The notes under the pieces were generated by a model. It was not told the DNA's origin. It made no database searches and worked only from the letters and a program-made list of their open reading frames with translations. Of a DNA stretch of 64,000 nt, positions 25,858 through 35,230 are shown in pieces (position 1 is the stretch's first letter; every line of letters starts with the position of its first letter). Both the position numbers and the translations under genes were made by a program. This stretch comes from Methylomonas albis (GTDB taxonomy: Bacteria; Pseudomonadota; Gammaproteobacteria; Methylococcales; Methylomonadaceae), in the NCBI RefSeq assembly GCF_014850955.1, contig NZ_JACXSS010000001.1:4898001-4962000 (forward strand), written 5' to 3'.

Positions 25858-26908
25858 TTTGATCCTCTGTGAAATGTTGTTGCAGCAGACGCTTGATCGG
25901 CGCCGGTAGACCTAAAGTATTAATATCGGCAGTTTTATACCAAACCGTCCGCTCACCTTCCATCACATTGTTTATGGGGTTTTCCAGTGTCGCCAGCAGC
26001 GGGATGTAATCCAGATGATAGTGCGAAAAACTGTGACGCTGGCTAGGCAAGGTTTGCGATGTATGAATTCGATAATTACCGTGTAAACACCAATCTTGCA
26101 AAGCCTGTGGATCGGCAAACTCCGGTAAGCTCCAAAGACCTCCCCAAATACCGGTCGGCGGCCGCCTTTCCAGCAATATCCGGTTTTCGTCATCCACTAA
26201 CAGCAAAAAATATAATTGTTTTACCGGTAAATCCTTGCGGGGCTTGGAACCAGGCAAATGCTTTACCAAGCCCAACTGCCTTGCCTGACAGCCAGCAGCG
26301 ACCGGACAAACTTCGCATAACGGTTTGCTACGGGTGCAGAGCGTGGCGCCCAAATCCATCATTGCCTGCGTGTAATCTCCGGTTCTTTGCCTCGGCGTAT
26401 AACGCTGACTAATTTGCCAAAGCCGTGCAGCCACTTTATTCTCGCCAGGCCAGCCATGCACGGCATGAAACCGCGCCAGCACGCGTTTGACGTTGCCGTC
26501 CAGGATAGGCTGGCTTTGCCCACATGCGATGCTGAGTATCGCCCCGGCTGTGGAGCGGCCGATACCGGGCAAAGCGCTGAGCTCTGCTACTGTTTGCGGA
26601 AATGCACCGGCATTGTCCGCAACGATTTGCGCGGTTTTGTGCAGGTTCCTGGCGCGAGCATAATAGCCAAGCCCGGACCAGTGCTGTAACACCTCGTCCA
26701 GTTCTGCGCTTGCCAGGCTTTGCACTGTTGGAAATCTGGCGACAAATCGATTGAAATAAGCAATCACGCTGACTACTTGAGTTTGCTGCAACATAATCTC
26801 AGACACCCAGACTCGATAGGGATTAATCTCCAGTTGCCAAGGCAAATCTTTGCGACCGTGCATATCAAACCAGATGAAGAGTTTTTGTTGGAATTGTTCA
26901 GGGGACAT
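25841..26908 (-). CDS. mutY: A/G-specific adenine DNA glycosylase
   Basis: The 355-residue protein has the MutY core: WVSEIMLQQTQV with the catalytic Glu, the helix-hairpin-helix LPGIGRSTAGAIL, TGDYTQAMMDLGA with the catalytic Asp, and the cluster ligands C-x6-C-x2-C-x5-C in CTRSKPLCEVCPVAAGC. A C-terminal NUDIX-like domain (RRPPTGIWGGLWSLPEF) recognises 8-oxoguanine. It removes A mispaired with oxidised G. It heads the mutY-yggX pair. Confidence 0.98.
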   Translation of the reverse strand: MSPEQFQQKLFIWFDMHGRKDLPWQLEINPYRVWVSEIMLQQTQVVSVIAYFNRFVARFPTVQSLASAELDEVLQHWSGLGYYARARNLHKTAQIVADNAGAFPQTVAELSALPGIGRSTAGAILSIACGQSQPILDGNVKRVLARFHAVHGWPGENKVAARLWQISQRYTPRQRTGDYTQAMMDLGATLCTRSKPLCEVCPVAAGCQARQLGLVKHLPGSKPRKDLPVKQLYFLLLVDDENRILLERRPPTGIWGGLWSLPEFADPQALQDWCLHGNYRIHTSQTLPSQRHSFSHYHLDYIPLLATLENPINNVMEGERTVWYKTADINTLGLPAPIKRLLQQHFTEDQNDEND

Positions 26909-26947
26909 GTGGCTTAGGGAGAAGGAGAAATCAACTGGGGATTGCTA

Positions 26948-27178
26948 TTGAATAGTACCGTATCGGATTTAGATACGGCAAAAACCATTTGCGATGATAT
27001 CGCCAAGCTGGAAATAACTAGCGACCGGCTTGGTTATCATCAAAGGCCATTTGTCTGCGCGGGAGGGTGTAAGAATTTTTGTGTGATATTCTCCACTTAT
27101 CCCACTCAAGCCCGGCTCAAAGGAACGCTGGTGGGTGAATGGGCAATAAAATTCATTCGATATATCGATTCAAATTAA
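26948..27178 (+). CDS. Short hypothetical ORF, doubtful
   Basis: An open frame of about 76 codons from TTG 26948 (TTG 26942 also possible) with a GGGGA sequence a few bases upstream and no ATG. It contains a CAGGCKNFC cysteine motif. It resembles no family I know. It lies between the divergent mutY start and the zinc-ribbon membrane gene, and could be noncoding. Confidence 0.35.
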   Translation: MNSTVSDLDTAKTICDDIAKLEITSDRLGYHQRPFVCAGGCKNFCVIFSTYPTQARLKGTLVGEWAIKFIRYIDSN

Positions 27179-27207
27179 GTCCCCCATAAACAGGAGTTGG
27201 AACGCGT

Positions 27208-27888
27208 ATGTTTTCTTTAATTTCCTCCGCGAATAATGCATGGCAGCGAGCCGCACAGCTATTTATCACCATTGCCAGCATCCTGCTTATAGGCAAGCTA
27301 ATTACGCTAGTGCCGGTGATGACGGAATTGGAAGTGGCTGGGGTATTTAAGGCTGCAGCCGTTGTCTGGTTTCTAGCCAGACTAGCAGCATTAATCTTAT
27401 TTTATTTTTTCGCCAGCTACGTTATAGAAGCCATTCCCAATAGCGGCGGTATCTTGTCATTTGCCAGAGGTATTGCCGAGCCTTTAACCGCGCTGCTGAT
27501 TGTGATTACCGTGCAGGCCTTATTTTGGGAATTATTAGCACCATTCGTCGATGGCCTGGGTAGAACGATTTACCATAGCAGCGCAATCATCCTGATTGTA
27601 AGTGTCAGCATTTGGTTCGTGCTCAGGGCTTATCGCCATGCGGCTTACTTGGTCGATACGCTCGCTAAGCTGGCTGAAATAGTGACGGGATTTATCCCCC
27701 CGCAAAAACAAGCCTGCACTCAGTGCGGCGCAGAAATTGCCGCAAACGCTCATTTCTGCAATGCATGCGGACATAAAACCCGGACATCCGATACTTGTTC
27801 GGCATGCGGGGCGGATGTTACGGATGATCAACAATATTGTCAGAACTGCGGATCGGCGCTAGGCAAGGCGACAATAACAGACAGTTGA
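27208..27888 (+). CDS. Membrane protein with two C-terminal zinc ribbons
   Basis: The 226-residue protein has four hydrophobic helices (about 15-35, 44-70, 88-110, 122-142) and then a cytoplasmic tail with two CxxC...CxxC zinc ribbons (CTQCGAEIAANAHFCNACG and CSACGADVTDDQQYCQNCG). Such double ribbons usually mediate protein or nucleic-acid contacts. No family function is known to me for this combination. The start at 27208 follows a CAGGAG site. It appears monocistronic. Confidence 0.75.
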   Translation: MFSLISSANNAWQRAAQLFITIASILLIGKLITLVPVMTELEVAGVFKAAAVVWFLARLAALILFYFFASYVIEAIPNSGGILSFARGIAEPLTALLIVITVQALFWELLAPFVDGLGRTIYHSSAIILIVSVSIWFVLRAYRHAAYLVDTLAKLAEIVTGFIPPQKQACTQCGAEIAANAHFCNACGHKTRTSDTCSACGADVTDDQQYCQNCGSALGKATITDS

Positions 27889-28031
27889 TGAATAGGCTGG
27901 GCTTACTGCTGAAATAAAGACCGCACGCCTTCAACGCTCAATTCCATGCAGCCTAACAAAGGCGCTCGAAGTCCATCACCATCTGCCAAGACTGAGACAT
28001 CGGTAGCGGCTAGCTTTTGGATTTATACAAC

Positions 28032-28298
28032 TCATTCGGATAGGCGTTTGGCCACTCGTTGATAAGCTTCTTTCAACTCATCGCCGACAATTTTGGCCTT
28101 GGCGATATATTCCTCAGAGGTTTCAATTGACTCGTCGGCAATCTCAGCGGCCTTATTTTTAATCTGTACCCACTGTTTTTCCGCTGCTTCGAATTCATCC
28201 TTGGCCTCCATTGAGGCTAGATGCAATTTCAGCTGCAATTCCTCGCGAACCGAATCCAGATTAACGAGCAAACTTTCAAATTCGTTTCTTAACGACAT
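28032..28298 (-). CDS. Small coiled-coil protein
   Basis: An 88-residue, highly charged and almost wholly helical protein (EELQLKLHLASMEAKDEFEAAEKQW), probably a coiled coil with no membrane segment or signal. A strong AGAGGTGA site precedes ATG 28298, so I consider it real. I do not recognise a named family. It is followed, about 500 bp further along the minus-strand direction, by no cotranscribed gene; the secreted protein at 28429 lies upstream of it on the same strand. Confidence 0.65.
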   Translation of the reverse strand: MSLRNEFESLLVNLDSVREELQLKLHLASMEAKDEFEAAEKQWVQIKNKAAEIADESIETSEEYIAKAKIVGDELKEAYQRVAKRLSE

Positions 28299-28428
28299 AA
28301 CTCACCTCTTTGCTTGATTGGAAACTTGTAATAACTCTTCAGACCATTGCCGACAATTAAAGTTTATTTTGTTAGGGCTGGGTGTCTTGAACGCTCTGTT
28401 CTTAAGTTTATCTGCCAGTCAACCGCCG

Positions 28429-28797
28429 CTAATAAGTCCATTCGCCAATTTCGTCCACTAGCACGTCCTTTTCACCCTTGACTACTCTCAATGCACCGGC
28501 CTCCAAAACCAAATAATTAATATTGCCGATCTTGAACTGATAGCCCAGAAATTTACAAGGTGTTACACCATCAGCGCACATTGCATGCTTGGTGCTGCCT
28601 TTTAGGTCAATTGATTTTCCGGTTTTTTTTGATATGCCGTGATAGCTGACATTATCGCAACTAACGTTGCCTTCTTCGCAGTGCGTGGTAATCGTGACAA
28701 CGTAATTAGCAGTGGTGAGTATATCCGCGCCACAAGCTTGGGATCCCGTTACCAATACGATTGCAGCGATTAATTGCAGTAATAAGGGCAATTTCAT
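28429..28797 (-). CDS. Small secreted cysteine-containing protein
   Basis: The 122-residue protein starts with a signal peptide (MKLPLLLQLIAAIVLVTGSQA); the Cys after it is not in a clear lipobox. The mature part is beta-rich with four more cysteines (HCEEGNVSCDNVSYHG, MCADGVTPCKF), suggesting disulfides in the periplasm. A good AGGAGA site precedes ATG 28797. Function unknown. Confidence 0.65.
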   Translation of the reverse strand: MKLPLLLQLIAAIVLVTGSQACGADILTTANYVVTITTHCEEGNVSCDNVSYHGISKKTGKSIDLKGSTKHAMCADGVTPCKFLGYQFKIGNINYLVLEAGALRVVKGEKDVLVDEIGEWTY

Positions 28798-29268
28798 GTG
28801 TTAATCTCCTCAAGTGATAGGTCGTCGGCGACCATGCGTGCATCGCTACTAAATCAGTCTAGACGATTTAGCAGACAACACTTTTTGCGCTAAAAAACGA
28901 ATTGATTGAATAACATTGAGTCCGCGTAAAATTCTGCTAGGATTCTGCGTAGTATTAAACGGGCCCGTTGCTTCCTTAGAGATCATCCCCGCGAATACCA
29001 CACCCGGTACGTGAGTCCTTAGTGATCGCCATTAATCCAACTTGATAATAAGGGCTTCGAGCGCGAACACAGCGGCATTGAATGGCTGGGTTACTGAAGA
29101 CCGCTTGGTACTGATGCGTTTAGTTTTCCCCTTCTTTTCATAAACGCCACTCCGATCTCAAAATTTTTCGACACCTTGTTGTTTACTCTACAAACAGAAC
29201 TATTCGCCTGTATCTACCGGTTTTTTTGGAATAGGTACAGTGATCTTTCAATGCACGGGAGTCCCATC
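28798..29268. other. Intergenic stretch with no gene seen
   Basis: No convincing ORF, RNA fold or terminator is visible. It contains a short degenerate sequence at 29080-29104 resembling one at 27892-27923. It must hold the divergent promoters of the small secreted protein and the metalloprotease. An open frame to 29176 extends the protease upstream but lacks a ribosome site. Confidence 0.45.
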
Positions 29269-31566
29269 ATGAACAAACAAACACTTATCGCATCCGCCGT
29301 ACTGACCACCTTAGTGGGTTGCGCCACACCGCCGGTTGAACAAAATACCTCAATTGAAAATGACTTGAGCACAGCGTTACCGGCCTCGGCTGCCGGTATT
29401 TCCTCAGAACCGCTGTACTTTTCTTCACAACAAGAAGCCGAAAGCGCATTGGTTGGCTACAACTATGGCTTGACCCTGCTTACCGATGGCCGAGTTCAAG
29501 CATTCGTCTCCGGTTTAAATGGGTCCGGCATGGAAAACCCGTTCGAAGTCGTTAGGGCAAAATCACAAAACACCTCAGCCAGGATTGCCGACCTCGCCGA
29601 GGCGGAAACCGAAATGGCATTTCCGCAAATTACGCTAACAGGCAAAAAAAACGGTCAGGCCGCTATCGACGCATTGGGCGATAAGCTTGGGGACGTAGCT
29701 AAAGCCTACGACATGTCCAGCGAACGCCTGGAAGATATATTGCGAACCGATTCATCGGCCTGGATCGATGAAAGTGGTCGCTTGCTTTATATTGATGACC
29801 ATACCAAAGTTCCTCCGGGTCAAGGCGAACAAGAAACCGCCACCGCTACCAGCGCTGGTAGCGCCACGGCAAGCACGACCACTACCGATCCATTCGCCCT
29901 GCACAGTAAGCCTGGTTCCAATCGGGTTATCTATTTGGATTTCAATGGCCACGTCGCGACCAACACTGCCTGGAGTATGACTACGCTTACCGCTCAAGCC
30001 TATGATATCGATGGCAACCCGGGCGCTTTCAGCAATACGGAATTAAATAACATTCGCGAAATATGGCAACGTGTAGCGGAAGACTACGCCCCATTCGATG
30101 TTGACGTTACTACTCAGGAACCTACTTTGGATGCCTTGAGGCGCAGTAGCACCACCGACGTGCAGTACGGCACTCGAGCCGTGGTTACCCGATCTATGCC
30201 GGAACTTTGCAACCAAACATGCGGCGGCGTAGCTTACGTTAACGTGTTTTCGTATTATTCAGCCGCCTACCCGGAACGCTATCGGCCCGCCTGGGTGTTC
30301 TTCGACAAACTGGGCAACGGTTATCCCAAATACGTTGCCGAAGCTATTTCGCACGAAGTCGGGCACAACTTAAACCTGAATCATGATGGTAATGCCACCA
30401 CCGGCTACTATGCCGGCCACGGTAGCGGTGCGACCGGCTGGGCGCCGATCATGGGTGTGGGCTACTACAAACCCGTCTCACAATGGAGTAAAGGCGAGTA
30501 TCCGGGCGCCAACAATCTGCAGGATGATCTCGCGGTGATAAGTGCCGCAGGTGCCGCAGTGCGGCCTGACGACTTCCCCGATACGACGGCCAGTGCAGCA
30601 CCTTTAGCCGGCGATGCCAGCGCGATTTCACAAAGTGGCATCATCGAGCGCACAACGGACGTCGACGTTTTCGCGTTTTCAACAGGCGGGGGAAGTGCGC
30701 AGTTGAATGTTACACCCGATGCAATTGCCCCCAATTTGGATGTGTTGCTAAAATTAATTGACGCGCAAGGCAATACCGTTGCTCAAGCCAATCCAGTGGA
30801 CAGTTTGGCAGCGTCCTTAAACGTTTCACTCAACGCCGGAAAATATTTTCTGAAAATCGAAGGGGTTGGTAAAGGCGACTTAACTACGGGTTACTCTGAC
30901 TACGGCAGCCTTGGTCAATACCAAATTACCGGCAATTATCCCATTGAGGCTGCAGTTCCTCCCGCAGCGGTAATTTCCGCCCTGCCAACAGTCGGCGATG
31001 CACCATTAAACGTAACCCTGAATGGTTCCGGCTCTAGCGCTAGAAGTGGCTCTATCTCTTCATATGCATGGAATTTCGGCGATGGCTCAGCAGCAACCAG
31101 CGGCGCCTCGGTCAACCATATCTACAACACCCCTGGGGCCTACACAGCAACCCTGACAGTTACCGATAGTAGCGGCTTGAAAACCAGCACCAGCCAAAGT
31201 ATTCAGGCGGCGCAAAGTGTCGCGGCAATAAACATGAAAGTTGCCAGTACCATAGTGACTCGCAAATTGTTAAGCGGCGGTAAATCGCAATGCGTCGCCG
31301 ACATTGCCGTCAAATCCGGAACATCAACAATTACCGGAGCAGGCATTTATGGCACTTGGAGCGGTTCAGTCACCTCCGGTACGACAAAAACCAATGTGAC
31401 CGGGACCAGCTATTCTATTACCGGCACCAAAGGCACCGCCAGCCTGAGCAGTGCACTGCTGCCCAGCAACAGTAAAGGCACTTGCGCATTCACAGTTACC
31501 AAGGTAGTCAAGAGCGGCTATTTGTACGACGGTAGCGGTGCCATTGCACGCAGTTTATCCTGGTAA
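29269..31566 (+). CDS. Lipoprotein zinc metalloprotease with PPC and PKD domains
   Basis: The 765-residue product has a lipoprotein signal (LVGC, acylated Cys18). After a poorly conserved pro-region and a Thr/Ser/Ala-rich linker comes a metzincin-like catalytic domain with HEVGHNLNLNH at residues 362-372 (HExxHxxxxxH) and a downstream Met in GWAPIMGVGYY, the likely Met-turn. A PPC-like beta domain (about 450-555), a PKD domain (about 565-650; YAWNFGDGSA) and a last beta domain of unknown type with two Cys follow. It is probably a surface or secreted endopeptidase. ATG 29269 follows a GGGAG site; an upstream frame to 29176 would hide the signal sequence. Confidence 0.88.
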   Translation: MNKQTLIASAVLTTLVGCATPPVEQNTSIENDLSTALPASAAGISSEPLYFSSQQEAESALVGYNYGLTLLTDGRVQAFVSGLNGSGMENPFEVVRAKSQNTSARIADLAEAETEMAFPQITLTGKKNGQAAIDALGDKLGDVAKAYDMSSERLEDILRTDSSAWIDESGRLLYIDDHTKVPPGQGEQETATATSAGSATASTTTTDPFALHSKPGSNRVIYLDFNGHVATNTAWSMTTLTAQAYDIDGNPGAFSNTELNNIREIWQRVAEDYAPFDVDVTTQEPTLDALRRSSTTDVQYGTRAVVTRSMPELCNQTCGGVAYVNVFSYYSAAYPERYRPAWVFFDKLGNGYPKYVAEAISHEVGHNLNLNHDGNATTGYYAGHGSGATGWAPIMGVGYYKPVSQWSKGEYPGANNLQDDLAVISAAGAAVRPDDFPDTTASAAPLAGDASAISQSGIIERTTDVDVFAFSTGGGSAQLNVTPDAIAPNLDVLLKLIDAQGNTVAQANPVDSLAASLNVSLNAGKYFLKIEGVGKGDLTTGYSDYGSLGQYQITGNYPIEAAVPPAAVISALPTVGDAPLNVTLNGSGSSARSGSISSYAWNFGDGSAATSGASVNHIYNTPGAYTATLTVTDSSGLKTSTSQSIQAAQSVAAINMKVASTIVTRKLLSGGKSQCVADIAVKSGTSTITGAGIYGTWSGSVTSGTTKTNVTGTSYSITGTKGTASLSSALLPSNSKGTCAFTVTKVVKSGYLYDGSGAIARSLSW

Positions 31567-31578
31567 TTAAAATGCTTA

Positions 31579-31602
31579 GGAAGGCTTACTCTTAAGCCTT
31601 CC
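31579..31602. terminator. Hairpin after the metalloprotease gene
   Basis: GGAAGGCTTA and TAAGCCTTCC pair perfectly over a CTCT loop, 13 bases after the stop. No T tract follows, but a second inverted repeat (31619-31659) comes directly after it. Confidence 0.6.
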
Positions 31603-31618
31603 CCAGCTAAACGATGGC

Positions 31619-31659
31619 GTTGTCCCGGCTGAAGATAAACAGTCCGAAGCCGGGATAAC
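31619..31659. terminator. Second hairpin after the metalloprotease gene
   Basis: A 12-base stem with one wobble pair (GTTGTCCCGGCT against AGCCGGGATAAC) over a 17-base loop. Together with the preceding hairpin it probably separates the protease transcript from the ABC-F gene. Confidence 0.4.
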
Positions 31660-31855
31660 CTAAAAACTTTTCCACACCTACTCGCATTCCCTAGCCGTTA
31701 TCCCCTCGCGCCCCAATATAGTTGTTCGGCTCGGCAAAAAACAAGCCAAACAGCAAACTCACACAATCCAACGTAAACTGCAAAAGACGCGCGCCCCTCT
31801 CCCGCGCTAAAATTCCCCTATTGTGCGGCGTCGCACCCAGCCAAATTTCACCATC

Positions 31856-33739
31856 ATGCTCAATTTCAAAAACATCGCCATCCGTCGCGGCAACCGTCTG
31901 CTGTTTAGCGAGGCCTCTTTCACGATACATAAAGGTCAGAAAATCGGCCTGACCGGCGCCAACGGGGCCGGCAAATCCAGCCTTTTTGCGTTACTGCGCG
32001 GGGAATTACATGCCGACGAAGGCGATTTTTCCATGCCGCCGAATTTGGAAATCGCGCATGTTGCCCAGGAAACGCCGGCCTTGGAATGTTCAGCCATAGA
32101 CTATGTGCTGGACGGCGACCGCGAACTGCGCGCGTTGCAAGGAAAATTGCAGGCGGCGGAGCAAGCTCACGACGGCCTGAAACTCGCGGAATTGCACGCT
32201 GCTCTGGATCATGTCGGCGGGTATACCGCCCAAGCGCGGGCATCGCGATTACTGAACGGCCTGGGTTTCAGCACCGAGCAGGAAAGCCGGCCTGTCAGCT
32301 CTTTTTCCGGCGGCTGGCGCATGCGCTTGAATCTGGCGCAAGCGCTGATGTGCCGCTCGGATGTGTTATTGCTGGACGAGCCTACCAACCATCTGGACTT
32401 GGACGCAGTGATTTATCTACAGGATTGGCTCGGTAAATACCCCGGCACGCTGCTGTTGATTTCCCATGACCGCGATTTTCTAGACACCATCACTGACCAC
32501 ATCGTCCACATCGAACAAAACAGAGCCGAAATATACACGGGCAATTATTCCGACTTCGAACGCATGCGCGCCGAAAAACTGGCTCAGCAACAAACCGCCT
32601 ACGAAAAACAGCAGCGCGAAATTGCCCATATCCAAAGCTTTGTTGACCGTTTTAAAGCGCAAGCCACCAAGGCCAGACAGGCACAAAGCCGCATCAAAGC
32701 GTTGGAGCGGATGGAGCTGATCGCTCAGGCTCATGTCGATTCGCCGTTTGGTTTTAGTTTTCCGCCGCCGAAAAAAATGCCTAACCCGCTGCTAAAAATC
32801 GAAGAGGCCGACATTGGTTACGGCGATAAAGTGGTAATAAAAAACGCCAGCCTATCCATTGCGCCTGGCGACCGTATCGGCCTGCTGGGCCCCAATGGGG
32901 CCGGCAAGTCCAGCCTGATCAAAGTACTTTCCGGGCAAATGCCGGCATTGACTGGTAAGCTACAGACCGCTCAGGATTTGCATATCGGCTATTTCGCTCA
33001 GCATCAGCTAGAACTGCTGAGCCTGGAAGAAAGCCCGCTCTGGCATCTGCAAAAGCTGGACAAGCAGGCTACAGAGAAGGATTTGCGCAATTTTTTGGGC
33101 GGCTTTGATTTTCGCGGCGACAAGGTCAACGATCCGGTTGGACCGTTTTCCGGCGGCGAAAAAGCCCGCTTGGTGCTGGCGATGTTGGTTTATCAAAACC
33201 CGAATTTGTTGCTGTTGGACGAACCGACCAACCATCTGGACCTAGAAATGCGCCATGCCTTGAGTGTGGCCTTGCAGGAATATCAGGGCGCCATCGTGGT
33301 AGTGTCGCATGACAGGCATTTACTACGGTCGGTGACCGACCAATTGTTATTGGTGGCCGGCGGCAAGATGCAAGCGTTCGACGGCGATCTGGACGATTAC
33401 AAGCAATGGCTGGCCGAGCAGAAAAAAGCAGGCGACGAACCGGTGGCGACCGACAATGGCGGGGTATCGCGCAAGGATCAGCGAAAACTGGATGCCGAGC
33501 GTCGGCAGCGTTTAAAACCGTTGTTGGACGCGGTGAAAAAAGCTGAAGCGGCGGTGGAAAATTTTCATCAACAGCAGCGCGACCTGGAAGAACAATTGGC
33601 CGACCCGGCCATTTATGTCGAGGAATATAAGGAACAATTAAAGCAATTACTGAGTCGGAAAGGCCAAATCGATAGCGCGCTGGAACAGGCAGAAATGGAT
33701 TGGCTGGCAGCGGAGGAAAACCTACAACAAGCGGAGTGA
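31856..33739 (+). CDS. ABC-F family ATPase (YheS/Uup-like)
   Basis: The 627-residue protein has two ABC cassettes and no membrane segment. Walker A motifs are GANGAGKSS and GPNGAGKSS, signatures FSGGWRMRL and FSGGEKARL, and Walker B regions LLLDEPTNHLDL in both. The linker between cassettes is the charged helical pair of ABC-F proteins, which act on ribosomes rather than in transport. A C-terminal coiled coil follows (about 535-627). Length and layout fit YheS. I chose ATG 31856 (LNFKNIAIRRG) over an upstream frame to 31823. Confidence 0.93.
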   Translation: MLNFKNIAIRRGNRLLFSEASFTIHKGQKIGLTGANGAGKSSLFALLRGELHADEGDFSMPPNLEIAHVAQETPALECSAIDYVLDGDRELRALQGKLQAAEQAHDGLKLAELHAALDHVGGYTAQARASRLLNGLGFSTEQESRPVSSFSGGWRMRLNLAQALMCRSDVLLLDEPTNHLDLDAVIYLQDWLGKYPGTLLLISHDRDFLDTITDHIVHIEQNRAEIYTGNYSDFERMRAEKLAQQQTAYEKQQREIAHIQSFVDRFKAQATKARQAQSRIKALERMELIAQAHVDSPFGFSFPPPKKMPNPLLKIEEADIGYGDKVVIKNASLSIAPGDRIGLLGPNGAGKSSLIKVLSGQMPALTGKLQTAQDLHIGYFAQHQLELLSLEESPLWHLQKLDKQATEKDLRNFLGGFDFRGDKVNDPVGPFSGGEKARLVLAMLVYQNPNLLLLDEPTNHLDLEMRHALSVALQEYQGAIVVVSHDRHLLRSVTDQLLLVAGGKMQAFDGDLDDYKQWLAEQKKAGDEPVATDNGGVSRKDQRKLDAERRQRLKPLLDAVKKAEAAVENFHQQQRDLEEQLADPAIYVEEYKEQLKQLLSRKGQIDSALEQAEMDWLAAEENLQQAE

Positions 33740-33741
33740 AC

Positions 33742-34251
33742 ATGTACCAACTGATGGTGTTGTTTTTTGAGATTTGCATTCTGCGCAAAGGGCCGCAGGA
33801 TGTGCCCGCATCGCCTTGGCTGTTGCGGCTGATGTTCATTCCCTACCTACTGATCAATCTGCTGATTTTGCTGCTGGACAGCGATTGGTCGCATGCCTTG
33901 CTGCAGATCGGTGCGGAGACCGTATTAATGGTGGGTTTCTGCTATCCGCTATTATATTTTTCTGGCAAAACCTACCGCTTTCCGCAAACCCTTACCGCAT
34001 TATTGGGTGCAGATGTGGTAATTAGTTTGTGCGCCATTCCGGCGGTCGCCAGCCTGAATACTCAGATCAGTCAGGTGGCCTATATCGCGATGATAGTGCT
34101 GATGGCCTGGCACTGGCTGGTCAATGGCAATATTTTCCGGCATGCCCTGGATAGACCCCTAATGTTCGGCTTGGCGCTGGCTTTTTTATATATACTGATT
34201 TCCACGCAGGTGATGACCTTGCTGTTTACCGAGATTGCCGCTAGCAATTAG
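33742..34251 (+). CDS. Small integral membrane protein of unknown function
   Basis: A 169-residue protein with four or five hydrophobic segments (about 24-46, 50-68, 83-100, 107-125, 138-160). It begins two bases after the ABC-F stop and ends eight bases before uspA, so it is part of that operon. The opening MYQLMVLFFEICILRKGPQD, with a short polar loop after it, resembles a widespread proteobacterial YIP1-like/DUF family only loosely. No function can be given. Confidence 0.75.
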   Translation: MYQLMVLFFEICILRKGPQDVPASPWLLRLMFIPYLLINLLILLLDSDWSHALLQIGAETVLMVGFCYPLLYFSGKTYRFPQTLTALLGADVVISLCAIPAVASLNTQISQVAYIAMIVLMAWHWLVNGNIFRHALDRPLMFGLALAFLYILISTQVMTLLFTEIAASN

Positions 34252-34259
34252 GAGGATTT

Positions 34260-34703
34260 ATGACAATTTATAAACATGTTTTATTGGCTGCCGATTTTTT
34301 TGAACATGGCGATCAAGTTGCGGAAAAAGCCAAACAAATCGCCACGCAAAACAATGCTCAACTGAGCTTGGTGCATGTCGTCGATAATCTGCCGATTACC
34401 GACCCGGCTTACGGCCCCATTATTCCGTTCGATGTGGATTTGACCCAGGAATTGATGGAAGCCACCAAAAAGCGACTGAGTGAATTGGGTGAAAAACTGA
34501 ATGTTCCTGCGGAGCGCCAATATTTGGAAATGGGTAGCCCCAAACTGGAAATCGTCCGAGTAGCCGAAGAGATTCAGGCCGACTTGATCGTCGTGGGTTC
34601 GCACGGCCGCCATGGTTTTGCTTTGTTGCTCGGCTCGACTGCAAACGGCGTACTGCATCACGCCAAATGCGATGTACTGGCGGTGCGGTTAGCGGATGAT
34701 TGA
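34260..34703 (+). CDS. Universal stress protein, UspA family
   Basis: The 147-residue single-domain protein has the Usp fold with the ATP-binding motif GSHGRHGFALLLGSTA near the C-terminus (G-x2-G-x9-G-S). Such proteins accumulate under stress and bind ATP. A perfect AGGAGG site lies just before ATG 34260. Its end overlaps the cobU start by eight bases, tying the cobalamin genes to this upstream operon. Confidence 0.93.
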   Translation: MTIYKHVLLAADFFEHGDQVAEKAKQIATQNNAQLSLVHVVDNLPITDPAYGPIIPFDVDLTQELMEATKKRLSELGEKLNVPAERQYLEMGSPKLEIVRVAEEIQADLIVVGSHGRHGFALLLGSTANGVLHHAKCDVLAVRLADD

Positions 34704-35223
34704 GCTGGTTTTGGGCGGTGCCCGTTCCGGTAAAAGCCGCTATGCCGAGCAACAAGCTTTGGCCTGTGGTTTACCAGTAGTGTATATCGCTACCGCCGAA
34801 GCCGGCGACGACGAGATGCACAGCCGCATCCAACATCACCAACAACGCCGCCCGGCACACTGGCTAACCGTTGAAGAACCCATCGCTTTGGCCAAGGTAA
34901 TTAGCGAGTATGCAGGCAAACAACATTGCTTGCTGGTCGATTGCCTGACGCTTTGGTTGTGTAATGTGTTATTCGATAAACAAGGCAATCTGCAAGAGCA
35001 GCGCTATCGCCAACAGGCCGATGCCTTATGCGCGGCGCTGGCGACAGGCCGGCAACGCGTCATTATGGTTAGCAACGAAGTCGGCTTGGGTGTCGTAGCC
35101 GCCGACGCGATGACGCGCCGTTTCGTCGACGAAGCCGGCTTTTTACATCAAAAACTCGCGCAAATCAGCGACAAGGTGGTGCTGGTCACCGCCGGTTTGC
35201 CGCAAATCCTCAAACACGTCTAA
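34696..35223 (+). CDS. cobU: Adenosylcobinamide kinase / adenosylcobinamide-phosphate guanylyltransferase
   Basis: The 175-residue protein begins MIELVLGGARSGKS, the P-loop of CobU/CobP, then ATAEAGDDEMHSRIQHHQQRR with the His that becomes guanylylated, then VDCLTLWLCN and MVSNEVGLG. It phosphorylates adenosylcobinamide and adds GMP, preparing it for CobS. It overlaps uspA by eight bases and precedes cobT by seven. Confidence 0.97.
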   Translation: MIELVLGGARSGKSRYAEQQALACGLPVVYIATAEAGDDEMHSRIQHHQQRRPAHWLTVEEPIALAKVISEYAGKQHCLLVDCLTLWLCNVLFDKQGNLQEQRYRQQADALCAALATGRQRVIMVSNEVGLGVVAADAMTRRFVDEAGFLHQKLAQISDKVVLVTAGLPQILKHV

Positions 35224-35230
35224 TTTCATT

